Source: Sphaerisporangium krabiense | GTDB taxonomy: Bacteria > Actinomycetota > Actinomycetes > Streptosporangiales > Streptosporangiaceae | Reading direction: 5' to 3' | NCBI RefSeq assembly: GCF_014200435.1 | Contig: NZ_JACHBR010000002.1 | Span: forward strand, 114,501-178,500 | Length of the DNA stretch: 64,000 nt | Notes under the pieces: model-generated | Databases searched by the model: none | Seen by the model: the letters and a program-made list of their open reading frames with translations, nothing else | What the model was told of the DNA's origin: nothing | Translations under genes and position numbers: made by a program | Part shown: in pieces, positions 40,377-48,849 of the stretch | Layout of the letters: every line of letters begins with the position of its first letter | Position numbering within the stretch: the first letter of the stretch is position 1

Positions 40377-40739
40377 ATGAGCGAGATCGCACGGATGTAC
40401 GGCGTCGTCCTGGACTGCCCGGACCCCCAGGCGCTGGCCGCCTTCTACTCGGCCGTGCTCGGGTGGAAGGTCGTGGACGACCGGCCCGACTGGGTCAGCA
40501 TCGACGGGGGCGGGGACTACAAGCTGTCCTTCCAGCGCGCCGAGGACTTCAGGGCGCCGGTGTGGCCGTCGTCCGACCACCCCCAGCAGATGCACCTGGA
40601 CCTGGTCGTGGACGACCGCGAGAAGTCCGGCGCCCAGGTGGTCGCCCTCGGCGCGGTCGAGCACTCCCACCAGCCGGGACGGGACTTCACCGTCTACCTC
40701 GACCCGGCGGGCCACCCCTTCTGCCTCTGCGACGACTGA
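40377..40739 (+). CDS. VOC-family (glyoxalase-like) protein
   Basis: The 120-residue protein has two beta-alpha-beta-beta-beta units of the VOC fold: YGVVLDCPDPQALAAFYSAVLGW and MHLDLVVDDREKSGAQV, ending YLDPAGHPFCLCDD. Typical members bind a metal and act on small molecules or give antibiotic resistance; the substrate is unknown. GAAGGAG precedes ATG 40377. Confidence 0.92.
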   Translation: MSEIARMYGVVLDCPDPQALAAFYSAVLGWKVVDDRPDWVSIDGGGDYKLSFQRAEDFRAPVWPSSDHPQQMHLDLVVDDREKSGAQVVALGAVEHSHQPGRDFTVYLDPAGHPFCLCDD

Positions 40740-40764
40740 GGGGCCGGCCGGGCCCGGCGCCCGT

Positions 40765-40950
40765 TCAGGCGGCGGGCGTCGAGCCCCCCGGGCGGGGGAA
40801 GCGGATCACGTTGCGGCCCGTGTACGCCTGCAGGTGCACGATCGTGGACTCGACCTGGGACTCGGAGGACGGCTCGCGGTGGTGCGCGGAACGGATGTCG
40901 CGCACCTTGTGCCGTGGTACGTAAGCGGGTACCGCCGCCAGCCTCTTCAT
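40765..40950 (-). CDS. Small basic protein, 61 residues (unknown)
   Basis: MKRLAAVPAYVPRHKVRDIR starts after GGGGGG-TTCG. The product is basic, has no membrane helix and ends IRFPRPGGSTPAA. I recognise no family. It lies on the opposite strand from, and downstream of, the 33-residue ORF and the XRE regulator, and could form one small locus with them. Coding status is probable but unproven. Confidence 0.45.
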   Translation of the reverse strand: MKRLAAVPAYVPRHKVRDIRSAHHREPSSESQVESTIVHLQAYTGRNVIRFPRPGGSTPAA

Positions 40951-41032
40951 CGAACCCCCCGCCGTGACGCATTCGTTATCGAGATGTCTACAGATGTGAT
41001 CGTAAGACCATCGTAAAGATCGCGGCCGGCCG

Positions 41033-41134
41033 TCAGTAGGGCAGGGGGCGCCCCGACGGGGACCTCAGGTCCAGGGACGCCGCCGTCTCGGTGCGGCGGT
41101 TCGTGCGCGGACGGGCGATTCTGATGCGCCTCAT
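41033..41134 (-). CDS. Very small peptide ORF, 33 residues, next to an orphan XRE regulator
   Basis: ATG 41134 is preceded by GGGAAGGAG at ideal spacing. The peptide starts MRRIRIARPRTNRR, is strongly basic in its first half and ends SPSGRPLPY. It has no Cys, so lanthionine formation is excluded. It lies 236 bp from the divergent XRE gene and 82 bp before the 61-residue ORF on the same strand. It could be a signalling or regulatory peptide. The good ribosome binding site is the main evidence. Confidence 0.4.
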   Translation of the reverse strand: MRRIRIARPRTNRRTETAASLDLRSPSGRPLPY

Positions 41135-41370
41135 CGACGGCTCCTTCCCTCTGCGGGGTGCCGGTGTCCCCGAGCACACTATTTCTCCGCGACGTTGACG
41201 TCTTCTCATTAACGGCTTGCAGCCCCCGCGCGGCCCGCGGTCGTCGCCGTTCCCCTTCCCGGGCCCGCGCCGGTGCCGTTACGCTTGGTGTTCCCTTGAC
41301 CACGGAATGACTTCGGCGTCGGTCCCGCGCCGGTGAGTCAGGTCTGGCCGGGTGTCCGCGAGGGAGCCTC

Positions 41371-42201
41371 ATGACCAGAATGATCGACATCGACCCGTCC
41401 GAGTCGCCGCGCGCCCGTTTCGCCTACGAGCTGCGCCGCCACCGTCTCGCGGCGCGGCTCACGCAGAAACAGCTCGCCCGGAGGATCGGCTTCTCCACCA
41501 GCGCGGTGGCCATGGTCGAGACCTCCAAGTTCCGTCCCTCCGAGCGCTTCGCCGAGCTGTGCGACGAGGCGTTCGGCCTGGACGGCGTGGTGACCCGCCT
41601 GTACGCCGAGGTCTGGCCGCCCCCGCCCCCCGTCCCCGCCCACTTCCGCGCCTGGGCGGTCGAGGAACGGCGCGCCACCGCCCTGCGGTTCTGGGCGCCC
41701 ATGCTCGTCCCGGGCATGCTGCAGACCGAGAACTACGCGCGGCGCGTGCTCTCCCGCCTGCCCGGGGCCACGGAGCAGGAGGTCGAGCAGCGCCTGTCGG
41801 CCCGCATGCTCCGGCAGGCCGTGCTGTCCCGCGACGACGGCCCGGTCATCACGGCGCTGATCGACGAGGGCGTGCTCCACCGCCCCGTCGGCGGGCCCGC
41901 GGTCATGCGCGAGCAGCTCACCCACCTGGTGGCGATGATGCGCCACCCCCGGGTCACCGTCCAGATCGTGCCCTACGGCGCCGAGGCCCTGTCGGGACTG
42001 AACGGCGCCTACTCCATCGCCGAGATGCGCGGCAACCCGTACATGGTGCGCGTCGAGTCCCAGCCCTGGGGCCGCACGCTCTCGGAGAGGGGCCTGATCG
42101 CCGACCTGGTCAAGGGCTTCGACGCCATCCGCGCCGACGCCTACCCCCAGCACCTGTCCATCGTGATGATCGAGGAGACCATGAGGGGTGAATGGACCTG
42201 A
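41371..42201 (+). CDS. XRE-family regulator with DUF5753 (Scr1-type) domain
   Basis: The 276-residue protein has an N-terminal helix-turn-helix (RLTQKQLARRIGFSTSAVAMVET) and the DUF5753 domain (VPGMLQTENYARRVL, VLHRPVGGPAVMREQLTHL, VTVQIVPYGAEA). Such proteins are usually the antitoxin-like partner of a small DUF397 protein encoded directly downstream. No DUF397 gene is present here; 42202-42582 has no such frame. GAGGGAGCCTC precedes ATG 41371. Confidence 0.93.
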   Translation: MTRMIDIDPSESPRARFAYELRRHRLAARLTQKQLARRIGFSTSAVAMVETSKFRPSERFAELCDEAFGLDGVVTRLYAEVWPPPPPVPAHFRAWAVEERRATALRFWAPMLVPGMLQTENYARRVLSRLPGATEQEVEQRLSARMLRQAVLSRDDGPVITALIDEGVLHRPVGGPAVMREQLTHLVAMMRHPRVTVQIVPYGAEALSGLNGAYSIAEMRGNPYMVRVESQPWGRTLSERGLIADLVKGFDAIRADAYPQHLSIVMIEETMRGEWT

Positions 42202-42582
42202 CCCAGGGGATCGGATCGGGGCGTTCGATTTCTCGCCGGGATATCGGCCCGTGCGCCGTTCCGCGGAGGTATCGACGTGGTGGGCCGGCCGGTCCCCTTG
42301 ACGGTGCGATCGCCTCTTTGAGCGCCTGGTGGACTTTTCTGATGAAGTGAGGTCATGAGCCGTTCAGCCGGTGCTGTCGTACGGGCCGTGAGCTGCCCGG
42401 CTCCGGGGCGACGCGGCGCCTGCTCCGGGCGCGGCGGCGGTGGGCGCCGTGCGTTCGGCTCCGCGTGAGCGGGTAAAAAGCCGGTCCCTGGACCGCCAAT
42501 TATGCGTACACGGCCGTCGGGCCATGAGGGCTTTCGGGAAGTTTCGGGGTAATTCGGGAGAGACGCGTAAGGGGTGAGGATC
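42202..42582. other. Intergenic region with no clear feature
   Basis: About 380 bp between the XRE gene and the Cys-rich protein gene. I looked for a DUF397-type ORF and found none. A relatively AT-rich patch (about 42473-42505, with AATTATG) may hold the promoter of the next gene. Confidence 0.4.
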
Positions 42583-42831
42583 ATGGCAAAGTGCGAAGTA
42601 TGCGGCAATGACTATGACATGAGCTTCGAGATCCACGCCAAGGGCGGCGTGCACACCTACGACAGCTTCGAGTGCGCCATCCAGGGCATGGCCCCCACCT
42701 GCGAGAACTGCGGCGTCCGCATCGTCGGGCACGGCGTGGACGCCGGCGGCCACTGGTACTGCTGCGCCCACTGCGCGCGCCGGCAGGGCGTCTCGGCGAT
42801 CGTCGACCACGTCGGCGCCGCGACCTACTGA
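42583..42831 (+). CDS. Cys-rich metallothionein-like metal-binding protein
   Basis: The 82-residue protein has eight cysteines (4, 7, 31, 40, 43, 60, 61, 64) and histidines at 50 and 57, in the pattern CEVC...FEC...CENC...HWYCCAHC. This resembles the actinobacterial proteins assigned to the prokaryotic metallothionein family, which bind zinc or similar metals. A plain zinc-ribbon protein is the alternative. AAGGGGTGAGG precedes ATG 42583. Confidence 0.75.
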   Translation: MAKCEVCGNDYDMSFEIHAKGGVHTYDSFECAIQGMAPTCENCGVRIVGHGVDAGGHWYCCAHCARRQGVSAIVDHVGAATY

Positions 42832-42981
42832 CCACCCGTGTCCATGCGGCCGGACCGTCGCCGGGACACGGCCGCGGACCGGGCCTCGCCGCGCGTCCTG
42901 GGTGCGTCCAGGTTCCGCTCTGGCTAATTTATGGTCGTGCCGCTTGCCTTATGGGTGGTGTTGCGGACATTGTTAGGGATG

Positions 42982-43020
42982 CCGGTCCGGCGGGTGAGGT
43001 CAGGTCACCCGCCGGGCCGG
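42982..43020. terminator. Long terminator hairpin between convergent genes
   Basis: CCGGTCCGGCGGGTGA (42982-42997) and TCACCCGCCGGGCCGG (43005-43020) pair over 16 positions with one mismatch around GGTCAGG. It lies between the metallothionein-like gene and the end of doxX. Confidence 0.75.
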
Positions 43021-43121
43021 TTCCGTGATCCATCCAGGGGCGTCGCCATGCCCGCGAGGCCGCCCGGCCGCTCCGGCGTCACGCCGCCCGCCGGGCCGGA
43101 ACCGGATCCGAAATCCGCGGG

Positions 43122-44033
43122 TCAGTCCGTGTCGGACGGGGTGCGACCGCCGGCGACCAGACGATCGCGGCCGGCCGGAGGCGGCGCGTCGCGGGGAGAC
43201 TCGGTGTCCGCGGAGCGGGACTCGGCGGGCTTGGCGGCACGACGGGCGCGGGGCGCCTTACGCGGCGCGGTGACGTCGCCGGTGTCGGAGCCATCCGGGG
43301 ACCCGGATGACCCGGAGGGTGCGGAGGACCGGGACGAGCCGGACGTCCCGGAGTCGGAGGAGGTCCCGGAGGAGCCGGGAGACCCTGAGGGCGAGGATTT
43401 CGCGGAGCCTGAAGGATCCGCGGCGGGGTCCTTCATCTTGGCGAAGGTGACCGGGCCCGTCGGAGGCGGCTTGGGGGTGGCGTCCTCGTCACGAGGGGTG
43501 TCCACCCGGGTGACCTCGTGGTCGGAGGCGGGCCCGCTCGGCCGGGCGGCGTCGCGCCAGGAGGAGATGACGTCGTCGGCCTCGGCGTCGGCGGCCATGT
43601 CGTCGGCGGCCTCGGCCTCGCGCCGCCGGATCACGACGAGGTGGTCGACCGAGACGCGCCCGGCGCCGACCACGGCGAGCAGCACCGACGCGGACCCGAG
43701 CGCGACGATGAGGTTGACGTCCCCGCCGGTGAGCGGCAGGCCGGTGTCCCCGCTGACGAGGACGAACACCGCCAGGGCCTCGGCGAACAGGATGAGCCCG
43801 CAGACGGGCACGGCGAGACCCGCGACCAGCAGCGCGCCGCCGAGCAGTTCGATGAGCATGGTGGCGGCGGCCCACACGCCAGGGCCGGGGGCGCCCATCT
43901 TCCCGAACTGGTCGCTCGTCGCGGTCAGCCCGAACTCCAGCTTGTGCCAGCCGTTGGCGAAGAAGATCCCGCCGACGCCCAGCCGGGCGGCGAGCGCGGC
44001 GAGATCCTGGAAGGCTCGTCTCACGGTAGCCAT
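43122..44033 (-). CDS. DoxX-family membrane protein with long disordered C-terminal tail
   Basis: The first ~135 residues are a four-helix DoxX domain (LAARLGVGGIFFANGWHKLEFG, ATMLIELLGGALLVAGLAVP, LILFAEALAVFVLV, VNLIVALGSASVLLAVVG). DoxX proteins belong to an integral-membrane redox/oxidative-stress complex in mycobacteria. About 165 further residues are rich in Asp, Ser, Gly and Pro (repeats of SGSS, SGTS type) and probably lie free in the cytoplasm. ATG 44033 is used. Confidence 0.85.
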   Translation of the reverse strand: MATVRRAFQDLAALAARLGVGGIFFANGWHKLEFGLTATSDQFGKMGAPGPGVWAAATMLIELLGGALLVAGLAVPVCGLILFAEALAVFVLVSGDTGLPLTGGDVNLIVALGSASVLLAVVGAGRVSVDHLVVIRRREAEAADDMAADAEADDVISSWRDAARPSGPASDHEVTRVDTPRDEDATPKPPPTGPVTFAKMKDPAADPSGSAKSSPSGSPGSSGTSSDSGTSGSSRSSAPSGSSGSPDGSDTGDVTAPRKAPRARRAAKPAESRSADTESPRDAPPPAGRDRLVAGGRTPSDTD

Positions 44034-44270
44034 TCTGTAGGGGTCTGTCCGTGTTGCACAGGCGATTGCCCCGTATCCCTCCTGTCATGCGCGGTGGAGG
44101 TGGAACGCGGCGGTGCGGCCTGTCCGCGTGGATCGCCGAGGGGGGCACGCCGTGCATGGAGGGACCGCTGGGGTTGCCGGTCATCGTGAGGCGGTCCCGA
44201 CCTCTCTAGAGAGCTATAGGTATATGTCCGACATCTAGGCAACGGGTGATCCGCAACAGACCATTACGGC

Positions 44271-46163
44271 GTGGGGAACGCCGGCGAGGAACCAGATCCC
44301 TCTCCGGTGCCATCCCCGCGAGACCGCTCCGATCCCCGGGCCTGGTGTGTGGTCGCCGTCGCACGGCTGGCCCGCGACCAGCCGGAGGGAGCGCTGGAGG
44401 CCGCGGGCGAGGCGGTCGAACGCGATCCCGACGGCGAGTGGGGGCATCGGCTGACGAGTCTCGCCCTCGAACGCCTCGGCCGCGACTCCGAGGCGGTCGT
44501 CGCGGCTCAGGACGCCGTCCGGCTCGCACCCGGCTCCTGGGCCGCGCGGCTACGTCTGGGCTCGGCCCTGCGCCGGCTCCCCGGCCGCTGGAGGGACGCC
44601 TGGGCGCAGGCGCAGCAGGCCGTGCGCTTCGCCCCCGAGCAGCCCGACGCGCACGTCCTCATCGGTGACCTGGCTCTGGCCCGCGGCGACCACGGGCAGG
44701 CCGCCACCGCCTACCGGGCGGCCCTGCGCCGCGACGCCGACCACCCCGGCGCCCGCGTCAACCTGGGCCTCACCTTCCTGCGCTGGGACCGCCCCCGCGA
44801 CCACCACGACCCGACCTGGCAGGTGGACCCGCGCGAGACCGCCCGCGCCCGCCGCGCCCTGGAGGTGTGGGCCAGGCACCTCCGCGCCCTGTTCGCCGCC
44901 TCCCTCGCCGTGGTGGCCGTGCTGTCCTTCTGGTACGGACTGCGCGAGGAGGCCACGATCGGCGGCGCCGCCGCGTTCCTGGTGGCCGCGGCGATCACCG
45001 TGCGCCAGGCGAGGAAGGTCCCGGTCTGGCGGTTCGTGCCCGGCATGCTGGCCCGCGACCTGTGGCTCGCGGTCGCCGTCTCGGTCGCCCTGCTGGTGAC
45101 GGCCGCCTACGCGGTCGCGCTGGCCACCATGCCCGCCTGGTCGCTCGCCGACGAGGCGCGCATGGCCGTCCCTCTCGTCTCCGCCGCCTCCCCCCTGGTG
45201 CGGTGGGACGACGTCCTCGGCGCCTTCTGGGCGGGGCTGTTCGGGCTCGTGCTGTTCAACGGCGTGGCGGTGCTGCTGTTCCGCGCCCTGGCGGAGGCGT
45301 GGCGCGGCAGGCCCGTGCGGGCGCTCGCCGAGTTCACCGCCGTGCCGCCCGAGAGGGTCGGCCTGCGCGACCTCGGCGTCACGCTGTGGATCGTGGCCAC
45401 GCGCCTGTGGTTCCTCGTCGCCGCCCTCGCCCTGGCGCCGCTGATCGCCGGAGAGCCGCGCGCGGCGCTCGCCGGGCCGCTCGTCCCCGCCGCGATGGTG
45501 TACGTGTGGGCCAGGGGCGGCCTGCGGTCACGCCGGCGCGAGATCGCGTCCTCGGACGTGTGGCTGCTGGTGGCCGTGCTGTCCCTTCTGGTCGCCTCGG
45601 GGGCCCTGGTCGTGGCCGGCGCCGTGCCGGGGGAGGGCCCGGCGGCGACCCGGGCCTGGTGGACGGTCGCGGCGGCACAGCTGGCGGTGCTGCTCGCCTT
45701 CGCCGCGCGGGCGGCCAGGGCCTGGTGGCGCGGCTCGGCGGGGCCGTGGCGGGCGTCGCTGGTCCCGTGCGAGGGCTGCGGGCCGCGCCTGCCGGGGGAG
45801 GTCACCCCGTCGGTGGGGCTCAGCGCCGAGGTGCGGCGCGCCTTCACCCACTCCCGGGGCGTCGTGCTGTCCTACACCGACGCCGCGGGGCCGCGCACGC
45901 TGGCCGTCGGCGCCGTCACCTCGGTCAGCCCGTCCGGCGACCTGCTCCTGATCGCCGCGGAGGACGCCTGGGCGGCGGCGGAGCGCGACCCGCGCGTGGC
46001 CGTGTTCGTCGCCGACCCGGCCGAGCGCCGGTTCTGGGCGGAGGTGCGCGGCATCGCCCTGGCCGACCCGGCGGAGAACGTGCTGCGGGTGACGCCCAAG
46101 CACGTGCTCGTCGGCGAGTACCCCGGCCGTCACGAGGCCAGGGCCGTCTCGCGCCGCCCCTGA
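44271..46163 (+). CDS. TPR - multi-helix membrane - PPOX-like fusion protein
   Basis: Residues ~20-170 are TPR helices (LLGSA-type units, e.g. PDAHVLIGDLALARGDHGQAATAYRAAL shortened here). About eight membrane helices follow between ~205 and 490. Residues ~520-615 resemble a pyridoxamine-phosphate-oxidase-like split barrel (VVLSYTDAAGPRTLAVGAV, SGDLLLIAAEDAWAAAERDP, VLRVTPKHVLVGEYPG). No family name is recognised for the whole protein. GTG 44271 starts MGNAGEEP. It is followed by a membrane AAA+ gene after 178 bp. The function is unknown. Confidence 0.78.
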   Translation: MGNAGEEPDPSPVPSPRDRSDPRAWCVVAVARLARDQPEGALEAAGEAVERDPDGEWGHRLTSLALERLGRDSEAVVAAQDAVRLAPGSWAARLRLGSALRRLPGRWRDAWAQAQQAVRFAPEQPDAHVLIGDLALARGDHGQAATAYRAALRRDADHPGARVNLGLTFLRWDRPRDHHDPTWQVDPRETARARRALEVWARHLRALFAASLAVVAVLSFWYGLREEATIGGAAAFLVAAAITVRQARKVPVWRFVPGMLARDLWLAVAVSVALLVTAAYAVALATMPAWSLADEARMAVPLVSAASPLVRWDDVLGAFWAGLFGLVLFNGVAVLLFRALAEAWRGRPVRALAEFTAVPPERVGLRDLGVTLWIVATRLWFLVAALALAPLIAGEPRAALAGPLVPAAMVYVWARGGLRSRRREIASSDVWLLVAVLSLLVASGALVVAGAVPGEGPAATRAWWTVAAAQLAVLLAFAARAARAWWRGSAGPWRASLVPCEGCGPRLPGEVTPSVGLSAEVRRAFTHSRGVVLSYTDAAGPRTLAVGAVTSVSPSGDLLLIAAEDAWAAAERDPRVAVFVADPAERRFWAEVRGIALADPAENVLRVTPKHVLVGEYPGRHEARAVSRRP

Positions 46164-46341
46164 GCCGTCCCCTCGGCATCTCCGGCCCCAGCCGTCCCGA
46201 TGGGCGGTTCCCGGCCCGTAACCCGCCCTCGCCGATCCCGTCCGCGCGCATGGACGCGCGGCGCGCGGAAAGGGGACAGGGCCGGGGACGCGCGCCGAAC
46301 GTCCCGGTGCGGTATAACCGGGAGGCGACCGGGGAGGCAAA

Positions 46342-48684
46342 ATGCGGGACTCCGACAGGGCCCGGCCGGCGGGGCGCGCCGTGGCCCGCGATCACTTCGA
46401 GCGTGTCCGGAAAGGCTATTTCAGACTTTCGCGCGGCCAGAGGCGTGCCCTCTTCGCCGGAGGTCTCGCCGCCGGCGCGATCCTCGCCCTGGTCCTCGGC
46501 TGGTCGTTCGCGACCTTCGTCACGATCTTCTTACTCCTCTGCTACGCCGACCTCACGCTGAGGTTCCCCCGCGCCGCCGCGACCGTCCTGGTCGTGGTGG
46601 CGTGGTGTTCCGTGATGGTCGCGATGGGAGGCTTCGTCCAGCCGAACTCCGCGCTGCCCACCATGTTCATCCTGCTCGGCGTGCTGACCGGCGGCGCCGC
46701 GCACCTGATCCAGCACGTCACCCCCTGGGTCACCACCCTGGCCGCCCTCGGCGCCGCCGCCATGGTGACCTTCGCCGTGGCCACCTTCTCGCCGCAGATC
46801 GCCGTGTTCGCCGCCTACGGCGTGGCGGTGGCCGTGCTGGTGTACCGGCTGGTCCAGGCCGTCCAGGTGCGCCGCGCCAGGGCGGCGGCGGCCGTGCCCG
46901 CCCAGGTCAGGCAGCGGGCGCGCGAGGGAGCCTCCGACCGCGCCGCCGCGGCCGAGCACGAGGTCCCGCCGCCCATCTCCGTCGAGGAGGCCCTCGGCGA
47001 GCTGGAGAGCATGATCGGGCTGGACCCGGTCAAGGAGCAGGTGCGCTCCATCGCCGCCTCCATCGAGGCGGCGCGGCTGCGCGCCGAGGCCGGCTACTTC
47101 ACCGAGCAGCCGATGCGCCACTTCGTCTTCGTCGGGCCGCCCGGCACGGGCAAGACCTCCGTCGCCCGCACCGTCGCCAAGATCTTCTACGCCTTCGGCC
47201 TGCTGGAGACGCCCTACGTCGTGGAGGCCCAGCGCGCCGACCTCGTCGGCGAGTACCTCGGCGCCACCGCGATCAAGACCAACGAGCTGATCGACCAGGC
47301 GCTCGGCGGCGTGCTGTTCATCGACGAGGCGTACGGCCTGATGAACTCCGGCGACGGCCAGCCCGACCGCTTCGGCGCCGAGGCCGTGCAGACCCTGCTC
47401 AAGCGCGCCGAGGACGACCGCGACCGGCTGATCATCATCCTGGCCGGCTACGACAAGGAGATGACGGCCTTCCTGTCGTCCAACCCCGGCCTGTCCTCCC
47501 GCTTCGCCACCAGGATCAACTTCCCGTCCTACTCGCCCGCCGAGCTGCTGAGCATCGTGCGGCTCCTCAGCGACCGGCGCAGCGAGCGGCTGTCCGCGGA
47601 CGCGCCCGCCGCGCTGGTCGGCATGTTCGAGGACGTCCACCGGCGCAACCTGGTGGACGAGCTGGGCAACGCCCGGTTCGCGCGCAGCCTGGTCGAGGCG
47701 GCGGCCCAGGCCAGGGACGTGCGCGTCGTGGGCGCGGGCGGCGCGCCGAGCCGCGACGACCTGATCACGACCACCACCGCCGACCTGACCAAGGCGTTCA
47801 ACGAGATCACCGCCAGGTTCCGCGGCTACATGGCCACCCCGAGCCTGGAGGAGGCCCTGGCCGACCTCGACCGCATGGCCGGGCTCGAACCCGTCAAGCG
47901 GCAGGTCCACGCCATCGCGGCCCAGCTCCGCGTCGCCCGCATGCGCCAGGAGCAGGGCCTGCCCGCGCCGCCCCAGATGCGGCACTTCGTCTTCGTCGGG
48001 CCGCCGGGCACGGGCAAGACCACCGTGGCGCGCGTGCTCGGCCGCGTCTTCGCCGCGCTCGGCCTGCTGTCGCGGCCGGACGTCGTCGAGGCGTCCCGCG
48101 CCGACATGGTCGGCCAGCACCTCGGGGCCACCGCGATCAAGACCAACGAGCTGGTCGACCGCGCGCTCGGCGGCGTGCTGTTCATCGACGAGGCGTACAG
48201 CCTGGTCAACAGCGGCTACCAGGGCGGGGACGCCTTCGGCGCCGAGGCGGTGCAGACCCTGCTCAAGCGCGCCGAGGACGACCGCGACCGGCTGGTGATC
48301 ATCCTCGCCGGGTACGCCGCCGAGATGGAGCGCCTGCTGGCCACCAACCCGGGCCTCGGCAGCAGGTTCAACCAGCGCGTGACGTTCCCGTCCTACACCC
48401 CCGCCGAGCTGACCGCGATCGCCGGCCTGCTCGCCGAGGGCGCGGGCGACCGTTTCGACGCCTCGGCCGAGCGGGACCTCGCCGACGTCTTCTCCTACGT
48501 CTGCGCCGAGGGACTGATCGACGGGCTCGGCAACGGCCGCTTCGCCCGGTCGCTGTTCGAGCGCGCCGCCCTCGGGCGCGACGTGCGCCTGGCCGGGCGC
48601 GGCGGCACCGCCAGCGCCGAGGAGCTGACGACGATCACCAGCGCCGACGTGCGCGCGGCCGTGGACGAGCTCGCCGGGCGCTAG
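46342..48684 (+). CDS. Membrane-anchored double CbbX/CfxQ-type AAA+ ATPase
   Basis: The 780-residue protein starts with about four membrane helices (~35-170), followed by two AAA+ modules of the CbbX/CfxQ type. Walker A is GPPGTGKT at 265-272 and 553-560. Walker B is LFIDEA at 325-330 and 613-618. The modules are close in sequence (GATAIKTNEL, AVQTLLKRAEDDRDRL in both), so they arose by duplication. Related single- or double-module proteins remodel Rubisco or serve ESX secretion (EccA), but neither system is nearby. ATG 46342 has GGGAGG upstream. Confidence 0.9.
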   Translation: MRDSDRARPAGRAVARDHFERVRKGYFRLSRGQRRALFAGGLAAGAILALVLGWSFATFVTIFLLLCYADLTLRFPRAAATVLVVVAWCSVMVAMGGFVQPNSALPTMFILLGVLTGGAAHLIQHVTPWVTTLAALGAAAMVTFAVATFSPQIAVFAAYGVAVAVLVYRLVQAVQVRRARAAAAVPAQVRQRAREGASDRAAAAEHEVPPPISVEEALGELESMIGLDPVKEQVRSIAASIEAARLRAEAGYFTEQPMRHFVFVGPPGTGKTSVARTVAKIFYAFGLLETPYVVEAQRADLVGEYLGATAIKTNELIDQALGGVLFIDEAYGLMNSGDGQPDRFGAEAVQTLLKRAEDDRDRLIIILAGYDKEMTAFLSSNPGLSSRFATRINFPSYSPAELLSIVRLLSDRRSERLSADAPAALVGMFEDVHRRNLVDELGNARFARSLVEAAAQARDVRVVGAGGAPSRDDLITTTTADLTKAFNEITARFRGYMATPSLEEALADLDRMAGLEPVKRQVHAIAAQLRVARMRQEQGLPAPPQMRHFVFVGPPGTGKTTVARVLGRVFAALGLLSRPDVVEASRADMVGQHLGATAIKTNELVDRALGGVLFIDEAYSLVNSGYQGGDAFGAEAVQTLLKRAEDDRDRLVIILAGYAAEMERLLATNPGLGSRFNQRVTFPSYTPAELTAIAGLLAEGAGDRFDASAERDLADVFSYVCAEGLIDGLGNGRFARSLFERAALGRDVRLAGRGGTASAEELTTITSADVRAAVDELAGR

Positions 48685-48849
48685 AAACCGCCCGCGAGCC
48701 CCGAAATCCGGCCCGCGCCGGGCCGTCTCCGCCGACACCTGACCCGGTCGACCACATTCTTGTCACCACGCCGTTACGCGATGTAGCAGGATGGGCACAC
48801 ACGGTCGCGAGACCGGCCCTGCGACAGGGTAATCGGCGGAAGGGGGGCG

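Noticed and set aside
42202-42582. DUF397 partner after the XRE regulator
   Set aside because: No frame in this interval shows the DUF397 pattern.
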